A stretch of DNA of 64,000 bases from the NCBI RefSeq assembly GCF_030811215.1, contig NZ_JAUSQM010000001.1:248001-312000 (forward strand). The letters run 5' to 3'. Each line of letters begins with the position of its first letter. Within the stretch, counting starts at the first letter, position 1. The notes under the pieces were generated by a model. The model made no database searches, was not told the origin of the DNA, and was given only the letters and a program-made list of their open reading frames with translations. The DNA is from Nocardioides massiliensis (GTDB taxonomy: Bacteria > Actinomycetota > Actinomycetes > Propionibacteriales > Nocardioidaceae). Shown piece after piece: positions 15,739-24,947 of the stretch. Made by a program: the position numbers and the translations under genes.

Positions 15739-16793
15739 TGGCGTGGGATGACGAGCAGCGCAGAAACGCGGCGCTGATCGCAGAGGTGGGCCGCTCCCTC
15801 GGAGCGTCCGACCGTGACGTGCTCATCGCGTTGATGGTGGCTGCCCAGGAAAGTGGGCTGCGGAACCTGAACTACGGGGACCGCGACTCGCAAGGCTTGT
15901 TCCAGCAGCGTCCGTCGATGGCGTGGGGAACGGTCGATCAGATTCGTGACCCGCGCTATGCGGCGCAGGCTTTCTTCAAGGGGGCCGGCACCAACCCGGG
16001 GCTGCTGTCCCTGTCGGGACGCGACTCGATGTCGCTCACGCAGGCAGCCCAGGCGGTGCAGCGGTCGGGCTTCCCGGACGCTTACGCCAAGCACGAGAAG
16101 GCCATGAGGGAACTCATGGGCTCGGTGGCTTCGCCGCAGGCGGGGACGCTGGGTGCGTCCCCCGGGCTGGACGACTTGCTGGCTGACTTGAAGCCGGACC
16201 CTGTTGCGGCAGACCCGACCGAGGCTGTCGCTGCGGTAGACGGGTCGGCCTTGGACGCGATGTCCGCCGACGACGTTGGTCTCGGCGAGGCGTCTGCTGT
16301 TGAGTCTGGCCTCGGCACCATGTCGTTCGGTCAGCAGCCGCAGAACCAGCTGGCGCATCTACAGATGCCCAGCCTGGAAGACCTGGGCGTCACCACGACG
16401 ACCACCACGTTCAGTGGTGAGGAGTCTTGGCGTAACGAGATTGTTGCTGCGGCCCGGGAGATGCTGGGGACGCCCTACGTGTGGGGCGGCACCTCCTACA
16501 GCGGCGTGGACTGTTCGGGGCTGATCGCTCTGCTGTATGGGGAGCGGGGGTTCAACCTTCCGCGTCTGTCTGCGGACCAGGCTCGCTCTGGGGAGCGGGT
16601 CGGCTTTGATGCTCTGAAGCCTGGCGATCTAGTCGCTATCGACAACTCATCACGCAACAACGGCGCTGACCATATCGGAATTTTCGTGGGCAACGGTCAG
16701 GTGATTCACGCACCGCGCCCTGGCAGCGCGGTGAAGGTCGACTCGATTGACAGCGTGTTCAAGGGCGGATGGGGAATCCGCCTCTCTAGGTAG
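15738..16793 (+). CDS. Virion peptidoglycan hydrolase: lysozyme-like plus NlpC/P60
   Basis: This 351-residue enzyme has two domains. Residues about 10-125 match an actinobacterial lysozyme-like module (AAQESGLRNLNYGDRDSQGLFQQRP) that also occurs in the host protein at 55430-56452. Residues about 230-351 are an NlpC/P60 cysteine peptidase, with C259 in VDCSGL and catalytic His near residue 312 (ADHIGIFVG). A flexible acidic linker joins them. Its place among internal virion genes suggests it opens the cell wall during DNA entry rather than at lysis. Confidence 0.85.
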   Translation: MAWDDEQRRNAALIAEVGRSLGASDRDVLIALMVAAQESGLRNLNYGDRDSQGLFQQRPSMAWGTVDQIRDPRYAAQAFFKGAGTNPGLLSLSGRDSMSLTQAAQAVQRSGFPDAYAKHEKAMRELMGSVASPQAGTLGASPGLDDLLADLKPDPVAADPTEAVAAVDGSALDAMSADDVGLGEASAVESGLGTMSFGQQPQNQLAHLQMPSLEDLGVTTTTTTFSGEESWRNEIVAAAREMLGTPYVWGGTSYSGVDCSGLIALLYGERGFNLPRLSADQARSGERVGFDALKPGDLVAIDNSSRNNGADHIGIFVGNGQVIHAPRPGSAVKVDSIDSVFKGGWGIRLSR

Positions 16794-16801
16794 GAGACTG
16801 G

Positions 16802-17701
16802 ATGCCTAACGCACCCGAGCGTGACACGCTCAGCCGCGAGGAGATGGCGCAGAACTACGGTTTTGCCTTGGGCTTCCTCCAGTCCGACCCGGAGCTGATG
16901 AAGCTGTTCCGGCAGGCGACCAGGAACAACTGGGCGCCCGACCGGTTCGTGGCGAAACTGCGGTCCACCGACTGGTTCAAGAAGAACTCGGCGAACGTCC
17001 GTAACGCCATCATCCAGAAGACCTCGGACCCCGCCACCTACAAGGCGAACGTCAATCAGATGTTCGCCACGGTGCGGGACACCTGGCAGTCGATGTTCGG
17101 TTCCGCCGGCATGAACCGCAAGCAGATGATGGCTTGGTCCGAGACTGCGGTGACGATGGGCTGGACCCAAGCCCAGCTCATGGACAACATGTCCAAGGGT
17201 GTCAACTTCAAGCAGCTACTCACCAAGAAGAATCTTGGTGGCACCGCTGCTGAGTCGGAGCGGCAGATCGCTCAGTTGGCCGAGGCTTACGGGCTGAAGC
17301 TGGGCCCGCAGTGGCGGGCTGCTCAGGTGAAGCGCCTGGTGGCTGGCAACGACACCCTGGAGGGTGTCACCAACCGGGTGCGGGAATTGGCGAAGCAGCA
17401 GTACCAGGCGTTCTCTACACAGATCGACGCCGGCATGACGATCCAGGAACTGGTCGATCCGTACCGGCAGATGCTGGCGGAGCGGTTGGAGTTGTCGCCT
17501 TCGGCGGTGGGTCTGGACGACAAGCTGTTGCGGAGCGTGCTGTCGGCACGCGACGACAAGGGGCGTCCCACCACGATTTCGTTGGGTGACTTCGAGGACG
17601 CGATCCGCAACGACAACAGGTGGCAGTACACCGACAACGCCCGCGAGGAGATGGCTTCGTTGACCGCTGGGCTGTTGCGTGACATGGGGGTGCTGGCCTA
17701 A
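16802..17701 (+). CDS. Phage structural protein, 299 aa
   Basis: A helical protein with TLSREEMAQNYGFALGF near the start and VDPYRQMLAERLELSPSAVG near residue 220. It contains no recognised enzyme motif. It is expressed after the muralytic protein, with an 8-base gap and a TAGGAG ribosome-binding site. Context suggests a virion role, possibly internal. The stop overlaps the following ATG by one base. Confidence 0.65.
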   Translation: MPNAPERDTLSREEMAQNYGFALGFLQSDPELMKLFRQATRNNWAPDRFVAKLRSTDWFKKNSANVRNAIIQKTSDPATYKANVNQMFATVRDTWQSMFGSAGMNRKQMMAWSETAVTMGWTQAQLMDNMSKGVNFKQLLTKKNLGGTAAESERQIAQLAEAYGLKLGPQWRAAQVKRLVAGNDTLEGVTNRVRELAKQQYQAFSTQIDAGMTIQELVDPYRQMLAERLELSPSAVGLDDKLLRSVLSARDDKGRPTTISLGDFEDAIRNDNRWQYTDNAREEMASLTAGLLRDMGVLA

Positions 17702-18849
17702 TGGCATACGACCGCATTAGAGCCCTTCAGAGGCGGGGCCTGGACAAGTCGCAGATCGTGGCCCGGTTGACGGGCACGAAGGACAACTCTGGGGGAGCGT
17801 CACAGCTGTCCCCTGGGCAGCTGCGGGCTATCGGGTTCTCCGAGTCGTTCATCTCCAAGGCGCTGGCTGGCTCCGGTAGAACCGACATGGGTATCGTGCA
17901 GCCGCCACGGATGGTCACCGGACCCCTGGGCGGGGCGGTGGGGTTGAACCCTCCGCCGACCGGCACCCCGTCGACCCCGACGCCTACCACACCCACGCCT
18001 GCGCCCGCGCCGGAGACTCCGGGCATCGACTGGAACCAGTCGGCGTACGACGTGATGCGCCAGATGCTGGACCAGTACGGCCTCGGCTCCCTTTCGAGCG
18101 TGCTGCGGAAGCTGATCGAGCGCGGCATCACCGATCAGGCGTCGGTGATGCTGGAGCTCCAGAACACCGCCGAGTGGAAGCAGCGGTTCGCGGGCAACGA
18201 GATGCTGCGTCAGCGCGGACTCGGCGTGCTGACTCCCGCCGAGTATCTGGCGGTCGAGCGGTCCTACGCCCAGGTGCTCCGCAACTACGGTCTGCCCGAG
18301 GGGTTCTACGACGACCCCTCGGACTTCGCCGGCTTCATCGGCAACCAGGTGTCCGCTGCGGAGTTGCAGCAGCGGGCCCAGGCGTACTCCGACCTCGCCA
18401 ACCGTGAGGACTCGGCCATCAAGGACCAGCTGCGTGCGATGGGCATGGGGCAGGGCGACCTGCTCGCCTACATGATGGACCCGAACCGTGCGGCTCCACT
18501 GATCCAGCGCAAGTACCAGACGGTGCTGCTGAGCGCAGCGGCCCGTCGCCAGAACCTCGGTGTGGACGAGGAGTACGCCGGTCGTCTGGCGGAACTCGGT
18601 GTCACCGAGGGTGATGCGATCCGTGGCTATGGCTCCATCAAGGCTGGCCTGCACACCTTCCAGACGCTGGGTGACATCTACGGCTCCACGTTCGACCAGC
18701 GCGACTACGAACAGGAAGTGTTCGAGGCCGACGGCCAGTCTGCCCGCAAGCGCCACGGCCTGGCGTCCCAGGAACGCGCCGCGTTCTCTGGGCGATCCGG
18801 GCTTGATGGACGCACTTTGGCCCGTGACCGGGCTGCTGGGCAGTTCTAG
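17701..18849 (+). CDS. Phage structural protein with Pro/Thr linker, 382 aa
   Basis: An N-terminal basic segment (LQRRGLDKSQIVARLTG) is followed by a linker of repeated Thr-Pro and Ala-Pro (residues about 80-105), then a mainly helical C-terminal two-thirds (FAGFIGNQVSAAELQQRAQA). Low-complexity linkers of this kind are common in virion proteins that thread through the portal. No motif defines the function. It is the last gene before a terminator-like hairpin and the capsid pair. Confidence 0.65.
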   Translation: MAYDRIRALQRRGLDKSQIVARLTGTKDNSGGASQLSPGQLRAIGFSESFISKALAGSGRTDMGIVQPPRMVTGPLGGAVGLNPPPTGTPSTPTPTTPTPAPAPETPGIDWNQSAYDVMRQMLDQYGLGSLSSVLRKLIERGITDQASVMLELQNTAEWKQRFAGNEMLRQRGLGVLTPAEYLAVERSYAQVLRNYGLPEGFYDDPSDFAGFIGNQVSAAELQQRAQAYSDLANREDSAIKDQLRAMGMGQGDLLAYMMDPNRAAPLIQRKYQTVLLSAAARRQNLGVDEEYAGRLAELGVTEGDAIRGYGSIKAGLHTFQTLGDIYGSTFDQRDYEQEVFEADGQSARKRHGLASQERAAFSGRSGLDGRTLARDRAAGQF

Positions 18850-18851
18850 GA

Positions 18852-18968
18852 ATGGGGCGCGGTGTCTGCTGGTGCGGACAGGACGTGCCCCCGACTGCTG
18901 TGACGTGCCCGCGATGCGGCACTCCAGCCCACAAGACCTGCGTGGACCGACCGGCCCCACGCCAGTGA
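18852..18968 (+). CDS. 38-aa zinc-ribbon microprotein
   Basis: The ATG lies 3 bases after the previous stop. The product, MGRGVCWCGQDVPPTAVT followed by CPRCGTPAHKTC, has CWC-x10-CPRC plus HKTC, a compact treble-cleft or zinc-ribbon pattern. Though tiny, the ordered Cys pairs are unlikely by chance. Similar miniature zinc proteins are scattered through this phage. Function is unknown. Confidence 0.55.
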   Translation: MGRGVCWCGQDVPPTAVTCPRCGTPAHKTCVDRPAPRQ

Positions 18969-18992
18969 ATCCGTAAGACCGGTAGCACGAGC

Positions 18993-19020
18993 AACACCTC
19001 CGCCCTCCACGGAGGTGTTT
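18993..19020 (+). terminator. Terminator-like hairpin before scaffold/capsid genes
   Basis: A 10-bp perfect stem AACACCTCCG/CGGAGGTGTT surrounds a 7-base loop and ends in TTT. With only a short T-run it may be leaky. It separates the ejection-type genes from scaffold and capsid and could adjust their relative levels. Confidence 0.6.
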
Positions 19021-19053
19021 CGGCGTGCGCTCATCTGAATGGAGTGGTCACTA

Positions 19054-19539
19054 GTGAGTGACGCAATCGAGCACATCGACCTTGACAGCGACGAGTACGC
19101 GGACACCCCGCGTGCCCTTCGTGACGCTTACAAGAAGCTTCAGGACCGCCTGAAAGACATCTCGTCGGAGCGCGACACGCTCCGTACGCAGATGCAGGCA
19201 TCCGCACTGTCCGGTGTGCTCACCGGCTTCAAGAACCCCGAGCGAGTGAAGTCTGCCCTCCTCTCCGACAAGGTTGACCCCCTCAATACTGAGGCGGTCA
19301 CCGAGTGGATTGAGGCCAACGGCGACGACTACGCGAAGGCTTCCACGGAGCCGGGAACACAGCCCGCTGCAAGTGGGCAGCCCGATCCGGCTGCCCCCTA
19401 CGGTCAGCTTCGTTCGTTGGATGGTGCCGCCGCTGGCGGTGACGCCTACATGACGAAGTTGGCGCAGGTGCAGCAACTCATCACCGCCGACATGGACGGT
19501 GCCGCCGTTGCTGCCCTGTTCGAGCAGCACGGGCTGTGA
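19054..19539 (+). CDS. Capsid scaffolding-like protein
   Basis: The 161-residue acidic protein begins MSDAIEHIDLDSDEYADT, followed by a predicted coiled coil (RDAYKKLQDRLKDISSERD). It ends in a small helical tail (AQVQQLITADMDGAAVAALF). It lies immediately before the major capsid gene, the usual scaffold position. GTG 19054 is preferred because GGAG lies 9 bases upstream; ATG 19039 in the same frame overlaps that element. Confidence 0.72.
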   Translation: MSDAIEHIDLDSDEYADTPRALRDAYKKLQDRLKDISSERDTLRTQMQASALSGVLTGFKNPERVKSALLSDKVDPLNTEAVTEWIEANGDDYAKASTEPGTQPAASGQPDPAAPYGQLRSLDGAAAGGDAYMTKLAQVQQLITADMDGAAVAALFEQHGL

Positions 19540-19580
19540 CCTCCCTGCCCATCTCTCGCTAGAAGTGAGGTCTGCGTCCA

Positions 19581-20534
19581 ATGGCTGACGCTTTCATTTC
19601 CACCTCCACCCTCCCGGCATCCGTCAAGACCGCTCTTGACATGTACGTGCGGGCGGAGCTTCGGCACCAGCCGATTCTCCGTACCCTCGCGGACACCCGC
19701 CCCGTTCAGGTGGACCGCCCCGGTTCGTCTATCGCCCTTTACACGGCGTCGGACCTGGCTCCGTCCACCACCCCGCTGTCGGAGACGGCGGACCCGGACT
19801 TCGTGGCCCTGCCCGACCCGACGGCTGTCACCCTGACGCCGTACGAGTACGGCAACGCCACCATCTCCACCGTCAAGGTGGGGGCCACGTCGTTCCACGA
19901 CATCGACCCGTACCAGCGTGACCGTGTTGTTCACAACATGCGGGACTCGCTGGACGTGCTGGTGCGTGACGTGGTGTCGGCTGGCACCAACGTCCGCTAC
20001 GCCGGTACCGCCACGTCCACCGCCACGGTGGACAACGATGATGTCATCACGTCTGACGACGTGCGGACCATTGTCACCAAGCTCCGTTCGGCTGGCGCTC
20101 CTGCCCGCCTTGCGGACCTGTACTGGTGTGGCATCCACCCCGACGTTGCTCACGACCTCCGTCGCGAGGTCGGCAACACCGGCTGGATGGAGGCGCACAA
20201 GTACGCCGCTCCGGGCGTCTTCTGGCCGGGCGTCACTGGTGTCTACCAGGGCGTCTACTTCCAGGAGTCGGCGCGCATGAAGGTCGCCGCCGACGGCGTG
20301 GACCTTGACGGCGCTGGCGCGGGCACCGCGCAGGCCAAGGTGTACCGCACCGTCTTCGCCGGCAAGGAGGCTCTTGCCGAGGGTGTCGTGGTCGAGCCGG
20401 AGGTTCGTGTGGGTGTTGTGCCTGACCGACTGAACCGTTTCCAGCCGCTCGGCTGGTACGGCTTCCTTGGTTGGGCTCGCTTCCGTGAGGCGTGCTTGTG
20501 GCGCCTGGAGTCGGGCTCCTCGATCAACGCCTGA
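19581..20534 (+). CDS. Major capsid protein
   Basis: The 317-residue protein has an N-terminal arm (MADAFISTSTLPASVKTALD), a beta-rich centre (YEYGNATISTVKVGATSFHD) and a C-terminal axial-like domain ending RFREACLWRLESGSS. Size, position after the scaffold and this layout fit an HK97-fold coat protein, possibly of the N4-gp56-like group. It would form the icosahedral shell. A strong hairpin follows the gene. Confidence 0.82.
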   Translation: MADAFISTSTLPASVKTALDMYVRAELRHQPILRTLADTRPVQVDRPGSSIALYTASDLAPSTTPLSETADPDFVALPDPTAVTLTPYEYGNATISTVKVGATSFHDIDPYQRDRVVHNMRDSLDVLVRDVVSAGTNVRYAGTATSTATVDNDDVITSDDVRTIVTKLRSAGAPARLADLYWCGIHPDVAHDLRREVGNTGWMEAHKYAAPGVFWPGVTGVYQGVYFQESARMKVAADGVDLDGAGAGTAQAKVYRTVFAGKEALAEGVVVEPEVRVGVVPDRLNRFQPLGWYGFLGWARFREACLWRLESGSSINA

Positions 20535-20546
20535 TCGTGACGGTTC

Positions 20547-20575
20547 GGGGGCGGGCCCTTCGCGGGGCCCGTCCC
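20547..20575 (+). terminator. GC-rich hairpin after the capsid gene
   Basis: CGGGCCC/GGGCCCG (20552-20571) pairs around TTCGCG, extended by outer G-C and G-U pairs. With no T-run it is more likely a partial terminator or mRNA-stabilising 3' end for the abundant capsid message. Confidence 0.5.
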
Positions 20576-20605
20576 TCACCGTCCGGTCGGACTGATGGAG
20601 GGCCG

Positions 20606-20797
20606 ATGACCAATGCCTCTACGCCCACGACGGTGGGCGAACGTCTCGCCGTCATGGACACCAAGCTGGACGTACTGATCCAGCAACGCACCGATCACGA
20701 GGAACGGCTCCGCACGTTGGAGCGGTTCCGCTGGGTGCTCCTGGGGGTTGCCGCAGCGTCGGGCCCCGTTTTCAGCAAGATCGCCCCGCACCTTTAG
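20606..20797 (+). CDS. XhlA-like holin/haemolysin-type membrane protein
   Basis: The 63-residue product has a coiled-coil N-terminus (VGERLAVMDTKLDVLIQQ) followed by one hydrophobic helix (WVLLGVAAASGPVF) and a short basic-free tail. This is the layout of XhlA-type proteins that assist endolysin release. It lies directly before the M15 endolysin with a 10-base gap, forming a lysis pair. A GGAGGG ribosome-binding site precedes ATG 20606. Confidence 0.7.
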   Translation: MTNASTPTTVGERLAVMDTKLDVLIQQRTDHEERLRTLERFRWVLLGVAAASGPVFSKIAPHL

Positions 20798-20807
20798 GGA
20801 GCCTGTT

Positions 20808-21365
20808 GTGTCGTACTTCCTTGCCCCGTCTCTGGTGAAGCTTCGTGATGAGGTGAACCAGAAGTGGCCTAAGCGTGACAAGACCAGCGACGGGTGGATC
20901 GGTGACCCGTCGCACGCGGCGAGGAAGTCCGACCACAACCCTGACTGGGCTGCCCCCGGCTCACGCCGTGGGGTGGTCCGGGCGGTCGACATCGACCGCG
21001 ACGGCATCCGCCCATTCGCGCTGCTGAAGCGGCTGAAGAAAGACTCGCGGGTCTACTACATCATCTTCAACGGCCACATCTATAGCCGCAGCACTGGCTT
21101 CAAGAAGGTCAAGTACAGCGGCGCCAACGCACACACGACACACCTACATGTGTCGATCCTGGGCACCGACTTCGCTGAGAACTCGGTGCGTCCGTGGCTG
21201 CCCACGTTCGTCACAGTGGAGACCCGGGGTGCCCGGGTGGACAAGGCGCTGGTTCTGCTGGAGCAGGCCCTGGCTATCGCCAAGGGTGGTCGGCGCAGGA
21301 AGCTCGCCCGCGCTGTGCGCGAGGCTGAGTCCATCGCGGTGAAGCAGAAGCGCAAGCAGGTCTGA
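20808..21365 (+). CDS. M15-family peptidoglycan peptidase (endolysin)
   Basis: The 185-residue protein has zinc-ligand motifs of the M15 D-Ala-D-Ala carboxypeptidase / L-Ala-D-Glu peptidase group: H43 in KSDHN, D61 in RAVDID and the H-T-T-H-L-H block with H112/H114. These enzymes cut stem peptides in the cell wall at lysis. A basic helical C-terminal tail (GRRRKLARAVREAES) may bind the wall. The GTG start follows AGGGAG. The gene sits within the structural operon next to the holin-like gene. Confidence 0.82.
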   Translation: MSYFLAPSLVKLRDEVNQKWPKRDKTSDGWIGDPSHAARKSDHNPDWAAPGSRRGVVRAVDIDRDGIRPFALLKRLKKDSRVYYIIFNGHIYSRSTGFKKVKYSGANAHTTHLHVSILGTDFAENSVRPWLPTFVTVETRGARVDKALVLLEQALAIAKGGRRRKLARAVREAESIAVKQKRKQV

Positions 21366-21366
21366 G

Positions 21367-21663
21367 ATGCCGACGTTCACTCCCCCTACACGGGGGCAGT
21401 CGTCGTCGGATCATTTCTGGGGTCGCTTCCAGGTCCAGGCCGGCGAGTCTGTGGTGAAGACCGATGGCGTCTTCACCTTGACTCCGGTGCCGTGGATCGG
21501 TGACCTGAAGGGCTTGACCGAGGGCGTCGAGTGGTTTCAGGGCGGGCGCACCTACGTCGTGTCCGACGAGGTGGCGCAGCAGTTGGGGGCCGACGGGTTC
21601 ACCGTCGTGCCTGATCTTGGTTACGGCGAAGCGCCGTACGGACATCAGGGGTATGGACTGTGA
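21367..21663 (+). CDS. Hypothetical tail-region protein, 98 aa
   Basis: The protein starts MPTFTPPTRGQSSSDHFWG and carries WIGDLKGLTEGVEWFQGG and a Gly/Tyr-rich tail ending YGHQGYGL. It is beta-rich by composition. It is coupled to the tail-fibre gene by a 4-base overlap, so a small tail or fibre-base component is likely. No family is recognised. Confidence 0.6.
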   Translation: MPTFTPPTRGQSSSDHFWGRFQVQAGESVVKTDGVFTLTPVPWIGDLKGLTEGVEWFQGGRTYVVSDEVAQQLGADGFTVVPDLGYGEAPYGHQGYGL

Positions 21664-23702
21664 CCTACGGACTTCCAACTCGCGGTCAGGCTGACTGGGA
21701 CGACGAGCTGAATAGCAGCGTAGAGAGCTTGCGGGGGCTTGCTCAGAACGCCGACGCGAAGGCGTCGGCTGCTGTGTCCACCGCGAACTCCGCAGCCCAT
21801 ACAGCGGCTGACGCGATTGCTCGAAGCAACCTCGCGCTCGGATCGAAGGTGCCTGAAGACATCATCGGCGCGCCGATGGGCGTCGCCGGCCTGGACTCCG
21901 GGGGCAGGCTGCCCGATGGGCAGCTGCCGGTCGGTGTCGAGACAGAGGTTGGCGCCGCCGCGAAGGCGGACGCCGCTGAGTCCGAGGCGAAGTCCTACGC
22001 CGACGGCCTCGCCTTCGTTCTCGACTGGCGGACCTCCGACCTGGAATCGGCAACGTCTTTGCTTGACGGGCGAGCGTCCTCACTGGAGGCCCTGACGACC
22101 GAAGGTCGCCTGTCCGAGAGCGCACTTACGGGCGAGATCGTGGCAGGCATCGACGCCGCCCCGGTGGCGCGCACCGCCGCCCCCGCGTCGGCCCAGTTCG
22201 CGCCGCCGCTGGGGTTCGCCCACGTCGACACGATCAAGGGCTACGCCTTCCTCAACTTTGAGCCGGGGTCGGGGGACATGATCGCCTCCGTGCTCGGCTC
22301 GGCGGCCGGGTCCTCCATCGCGCGCTCAACCGACTCGGGCAAGACGTGGACCACCATCGGTGTTGTTGACCCCGACAACACTCCCGGCCACTTGTGGTAC
22401 ACCGCAGCAGGTGCGTGGCTGTGCTCTTCCAACGGCGGGAGGCTGTACCGCTCAACTGACGCCGGCGCTACATGGGCTCAGGTCAGCGGACTCGACCCCG
22501 GAGTGGGCATCCTTCAAGAGGGCCTCACGCAGGACGCGGGTGGAACGCTCTATGCCGCCCGCTACGGCGGCGGGGGGAACAAGGTCTACGCCTCTACCGA
22601 CGACGGCGTTACGTGGACGGTCCATTCAACCTTCGCCACCTCTGACGCAGGTGACCCGCAGCCGACCATCCGACACATTCACGGCATCAAGTCGCTGCCC
22701 TCCGGGCTGTGGCTCTACACCGGGGACAATCACCTCCAGTGTGGATTCTGGCGCTGGGAGTCCGGCGCTTGGGTGCGGAAGTCGCCCGCCGTTCCCGACC
22801 CGGACGCGCAAATCTGGCGGGCCGTGGGGCTCACTGAGCGAAATGGGTGGCTCTACTGGATTCAGGACGGTGCGGGCGGAGCGCCCGCCCGGAAGCCTGC
22901 GATCTTCAAGGCTCACCCCAGCGACCTCGCAGGGACCGTGATCGAGGTCGCTGGAGACCTCCCCATCGGAGGCTGGTACACGGCGCACATGGCGGACGGA
23001 ACGATCCTCATTGGCGGCGTCGTAGAGGTGAACTTCGGTGACGAGGAGGACCGTGCCGTGCGTCTGTGGGCTGTCACGCCGGACGACAAGGTTCATGAGC
23101 TGTACGCCGCCGAGCGAGTCCCCGACGCCGTCGTTGACTTCACGGCGCTGCGAAACCTTCACGTGCGCGCCTCTGACGGCCTGGTGGCCTTCACGGTCAA
23201 CCAGGTGGACTTCACGGGACCGGGGGCATCCTCCTACGCCTCTGTGTTCGGCCATGTCCGACAGGGCGGCGCGCGGTTCGTGCCCAGCCCCCAGGCCACC
23301 CCTCAGGCGTTTTCGGGTACACCGCGCACGCTGCACCGCTCTGTGATTACGACCTCGTCGCCGGTCTACGCTGGGCTCACGGAAGCGCTCATGCCAGAGA
23401 TGCGAGTCAAGGTGCCCTCCCGCATGCGGCCAATGCTCGTGCTCATCAAGGCGACCGTGTCCATGTCCGCTGCCAACGTGGAGGGCCGCTTCACCCTGTA
23501 TCGCAACGGTTCGGCGGTCCCCGGCAATACGTGGACGATCAAGCCGACGACCACCGACTACTTCCCGATGGTGTGGTGGGCGATCGTGGATCCATTGAAC
23601 CTCGTGGACCAGACTTTCGAGCTCCATTGGATGTCAACCAGCAACGGGGTGCAGGTCCGCTCGCTGTTCAGCGACCGGAGCCTAACCGTGCTCGAACTCT
23701 GA
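21660..23702 (+). CDS. Tail fibre with Asp-box (BNR) propeller
   Basis: The 680-residue protein starts with a helical, Ala-rich trimerisation-like region (NADAKASAAVSTANSAAHTA). It continues into a beta-propeller with three Asp-box motifs: STDSGKTW near residue 222, STDAGATW near 264 and STDDGVTW near 311. The C-terminal 150 residues look like a beta-sandwich. Asp-boxes mark sialidase-type propellers, here probably used to bind a cell-surface glycan. It is the likely receptor-binding protein. Confidence 0.78.
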   Translation: MTYGLPTRGQADWDDELNSSVESLRGLAQNADAKASAAVSTANSAAHTAADAIARSNLALGSKVPEDIIGAPMGVAGLDSGGRLPDGQLPVGVETEVGAAAKADAAESEAKSYADGLAFVLDWRTSDLESATSLLDGRASSLEALTTEGRLSESALTGEIVAGIDAAPVARTAAPASAQFAPPLGFAHVDTIKGYAFLNFEPGSGDMIASVLGSAAGSSIARSTDSGKTWTTIGVVDPDNTPGHLWYTAAGAWLCSSNGGRLYRSTDAGATWAQVSGLDPGVGILQEGLTQDAGGTLYAARYGGGGNKVYASTDDGVTWTVHSTFATSDAGDPQPTIRHIHGIKSLPSGLWLYTGDNHLQCGFWRWESGAWVRKSPAVPDPDAQIWRAVGLTERNGWLYWIQDGAGGAPARKPAIFKAHPSDLAGTVIEVAGDLPIGGWYTAHMADGTILIGGVVEVNFGDEEDRAVRLWAVTPDDKVHELYAAERVPDAVVDFTALRNLHVRASDGLVAFTVNQVDFTGPGASSYASVFGHVRQGGARFVPSPQATPQAFSGTPRTLHRSVITTSSPVYAGLTEALMPEMRVKVPSRMRPMLVLIKATVSMSAANVEGRFTLYRNGSAVPGNTWTIKPTTTDYFPMVWWAIVDPLNLVDQTFELHWMSTSNGVQVRSLFSDRSLTVLEL

Positions 23703-23781
23703 GCTGCTCGGTCCCGGACTGACTGACCAATAAGCAGCACCCTTCACCTACCCCACGTTCACTCTCTCAACCGGAGGCGAC

Positions 23782-24063
23782 ATGCCGCTCGGGCAGAACT
23801 GCACGTCCTCATGCCGCACGAAAGACCATGAGTCTTTCGGTGCCTGTATGCGGGCGAAGAACATGAAGGTGGGCTGGTGTCGGTCTGCCGACGGACACGA
23901 CTACACCCAGAACAAGCGAGCCGACCGTGGGCTCGACGCCTACCAGTCGGCTCGGGCCCAGGGCATTCAGCCGGCGTCCACACGCCGGGCTGATGTGGAG
24001 CGTGCGGTGAAGATCAGCGAACTGGCGGGCTCCGCCTGGGACGCGGGAACGAGTCAGGTCTGA
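23782..24063 (+). CDS. Cys-rich conserved-type phage protein, 93 aa
   Basis: The N-terminus MPLGQNCTSSCRTKDHESFG and the following CMRAK form a C-x3-C-x-T-x-DH-x3-G-x-C pattern that recurs in tail-region proteins of actinophages. The rest is helical and polar. A GGAGG site lies 5 bases upstream. It probably binds a metal; its role in the virion or in assembly is unknown. It is coupled to the next gene. Confidence 0.65.
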   Translation: MPLGQNCTSSCRTKDHESFGACMRAKNMKVGWCRSADGHDYTQNKRADRGLDAYQSARAQGIQPASTRRADVERAVKISELAGSAWDAGTSQV

Positions 24064-24947
24064 TGGTGACACTCAACGGTGTGGCTGACGAGGTGTTGCG
24101 TCGCCTGTACGGCTACGGCCTGACGCATCCGCGTGCGTCCTACTTGTCTGCTGCCGTGAATGCCACCGACCTTGTGTGGTCGGTGACTGATGCCTCCCAG
24201 TTCTCCCCAGGGGTGGCCGAGGCTGGCGACGAGCTGGTGTGGGTCGAGTCGGTGGACACCGGCACGAACACACTCACTGTCGCCCCGGACGGGCGAGGCT
24301 GGGGTGGCACTGCTGCCGTCGGTCACGGCGGCGGTGCTCGTGTTGAGGCGAACCCTGCGTGGACTCGGCTGGATGTGAAGCTGGCGATCAACGACGCTAT
24401 CGCCGGTACTCACCCGACGTTGTTCGGGGTGGATGCGGTGTCGTTCAACTACAACGTTTCGCGCAACACCTATGAGGTGCCTGCGACGACGGAGCGGGTT
24501 CTGTCGGTGGTGGCTGAGACGATTGGCCCCTCGAAGGAGCCGCAGGTGCTGCGGCGCTACCGGTTCAACCCGACCGACCCGGAGTCTTCGACGGGGAAGT
24601 CGGTGACGTTGGGCGAGCAGCCTGCCCCCGGCCGCACAGTGCGGGTGTCTTTGATGGTGTCGCCGTCTGCGATTGGTGACAGTGACGACTTCACGGTGTC
24701 GGGCCTGCGGGCTACTGCCCGCCCTGCCGTGGTCTATATGGCGTGCTCGTCGCTGTTGTCGTTCGCGGATGCTGCGCGGCTTCAGGCGGACACGGCTCAG
24801 TCGTGGCAAGCCTCGGAAGGCAACCAGATCGGTTCGGCGGCCCGACTGTCGACACAGCTGTACCAGCGGTATCTGTTGGAGTTGGAGTCGGAGCGTAAGC
24901 GGCTGCGTCAGGCGCATCCGGTGAGCGTGACGGTGAGGTCGCGGTGA
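24063..24947 (+). CDS. Tail adaptor-like protein, 294 aa
   Basis: A helical N-terminus (MVTLNGVADEVLRRLYGYG) leads into a beta-rich insert around residues 35-105, then helices ending RKRLRQAHPVSVTVRSR. Its order just before a large beta-rich tail protein resembles the adaptor and nozzle pair of short-tailed phages. The assignment is from context and length only. Confidence 0.55.
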   Translation: MVTLNGVADEVLRRLYGYGLTHPRASYLSAAVNATDLVWSVTDASQFSPGVAEAGDELVWVESVDTGTNTLTVAPDGRGWGGTAAVGHGGGARVEANPAWTRLDVKLAINDAIAGTHPTLFGVDAVSFNYNVSRNTYEVPATTERVLSVVAETIGPSKEPQVLRRYRFNPTDPESSTGKSVTLGEQPAPGRTVRVSLMVSPSAIGDSDDFTVSGLRATARPAVVYMACSSLLSFADAARLQADTAQSWQASEGNQIGSAARLSTQLYQRYLLELESERKRLRQAHPVSVTVRSR

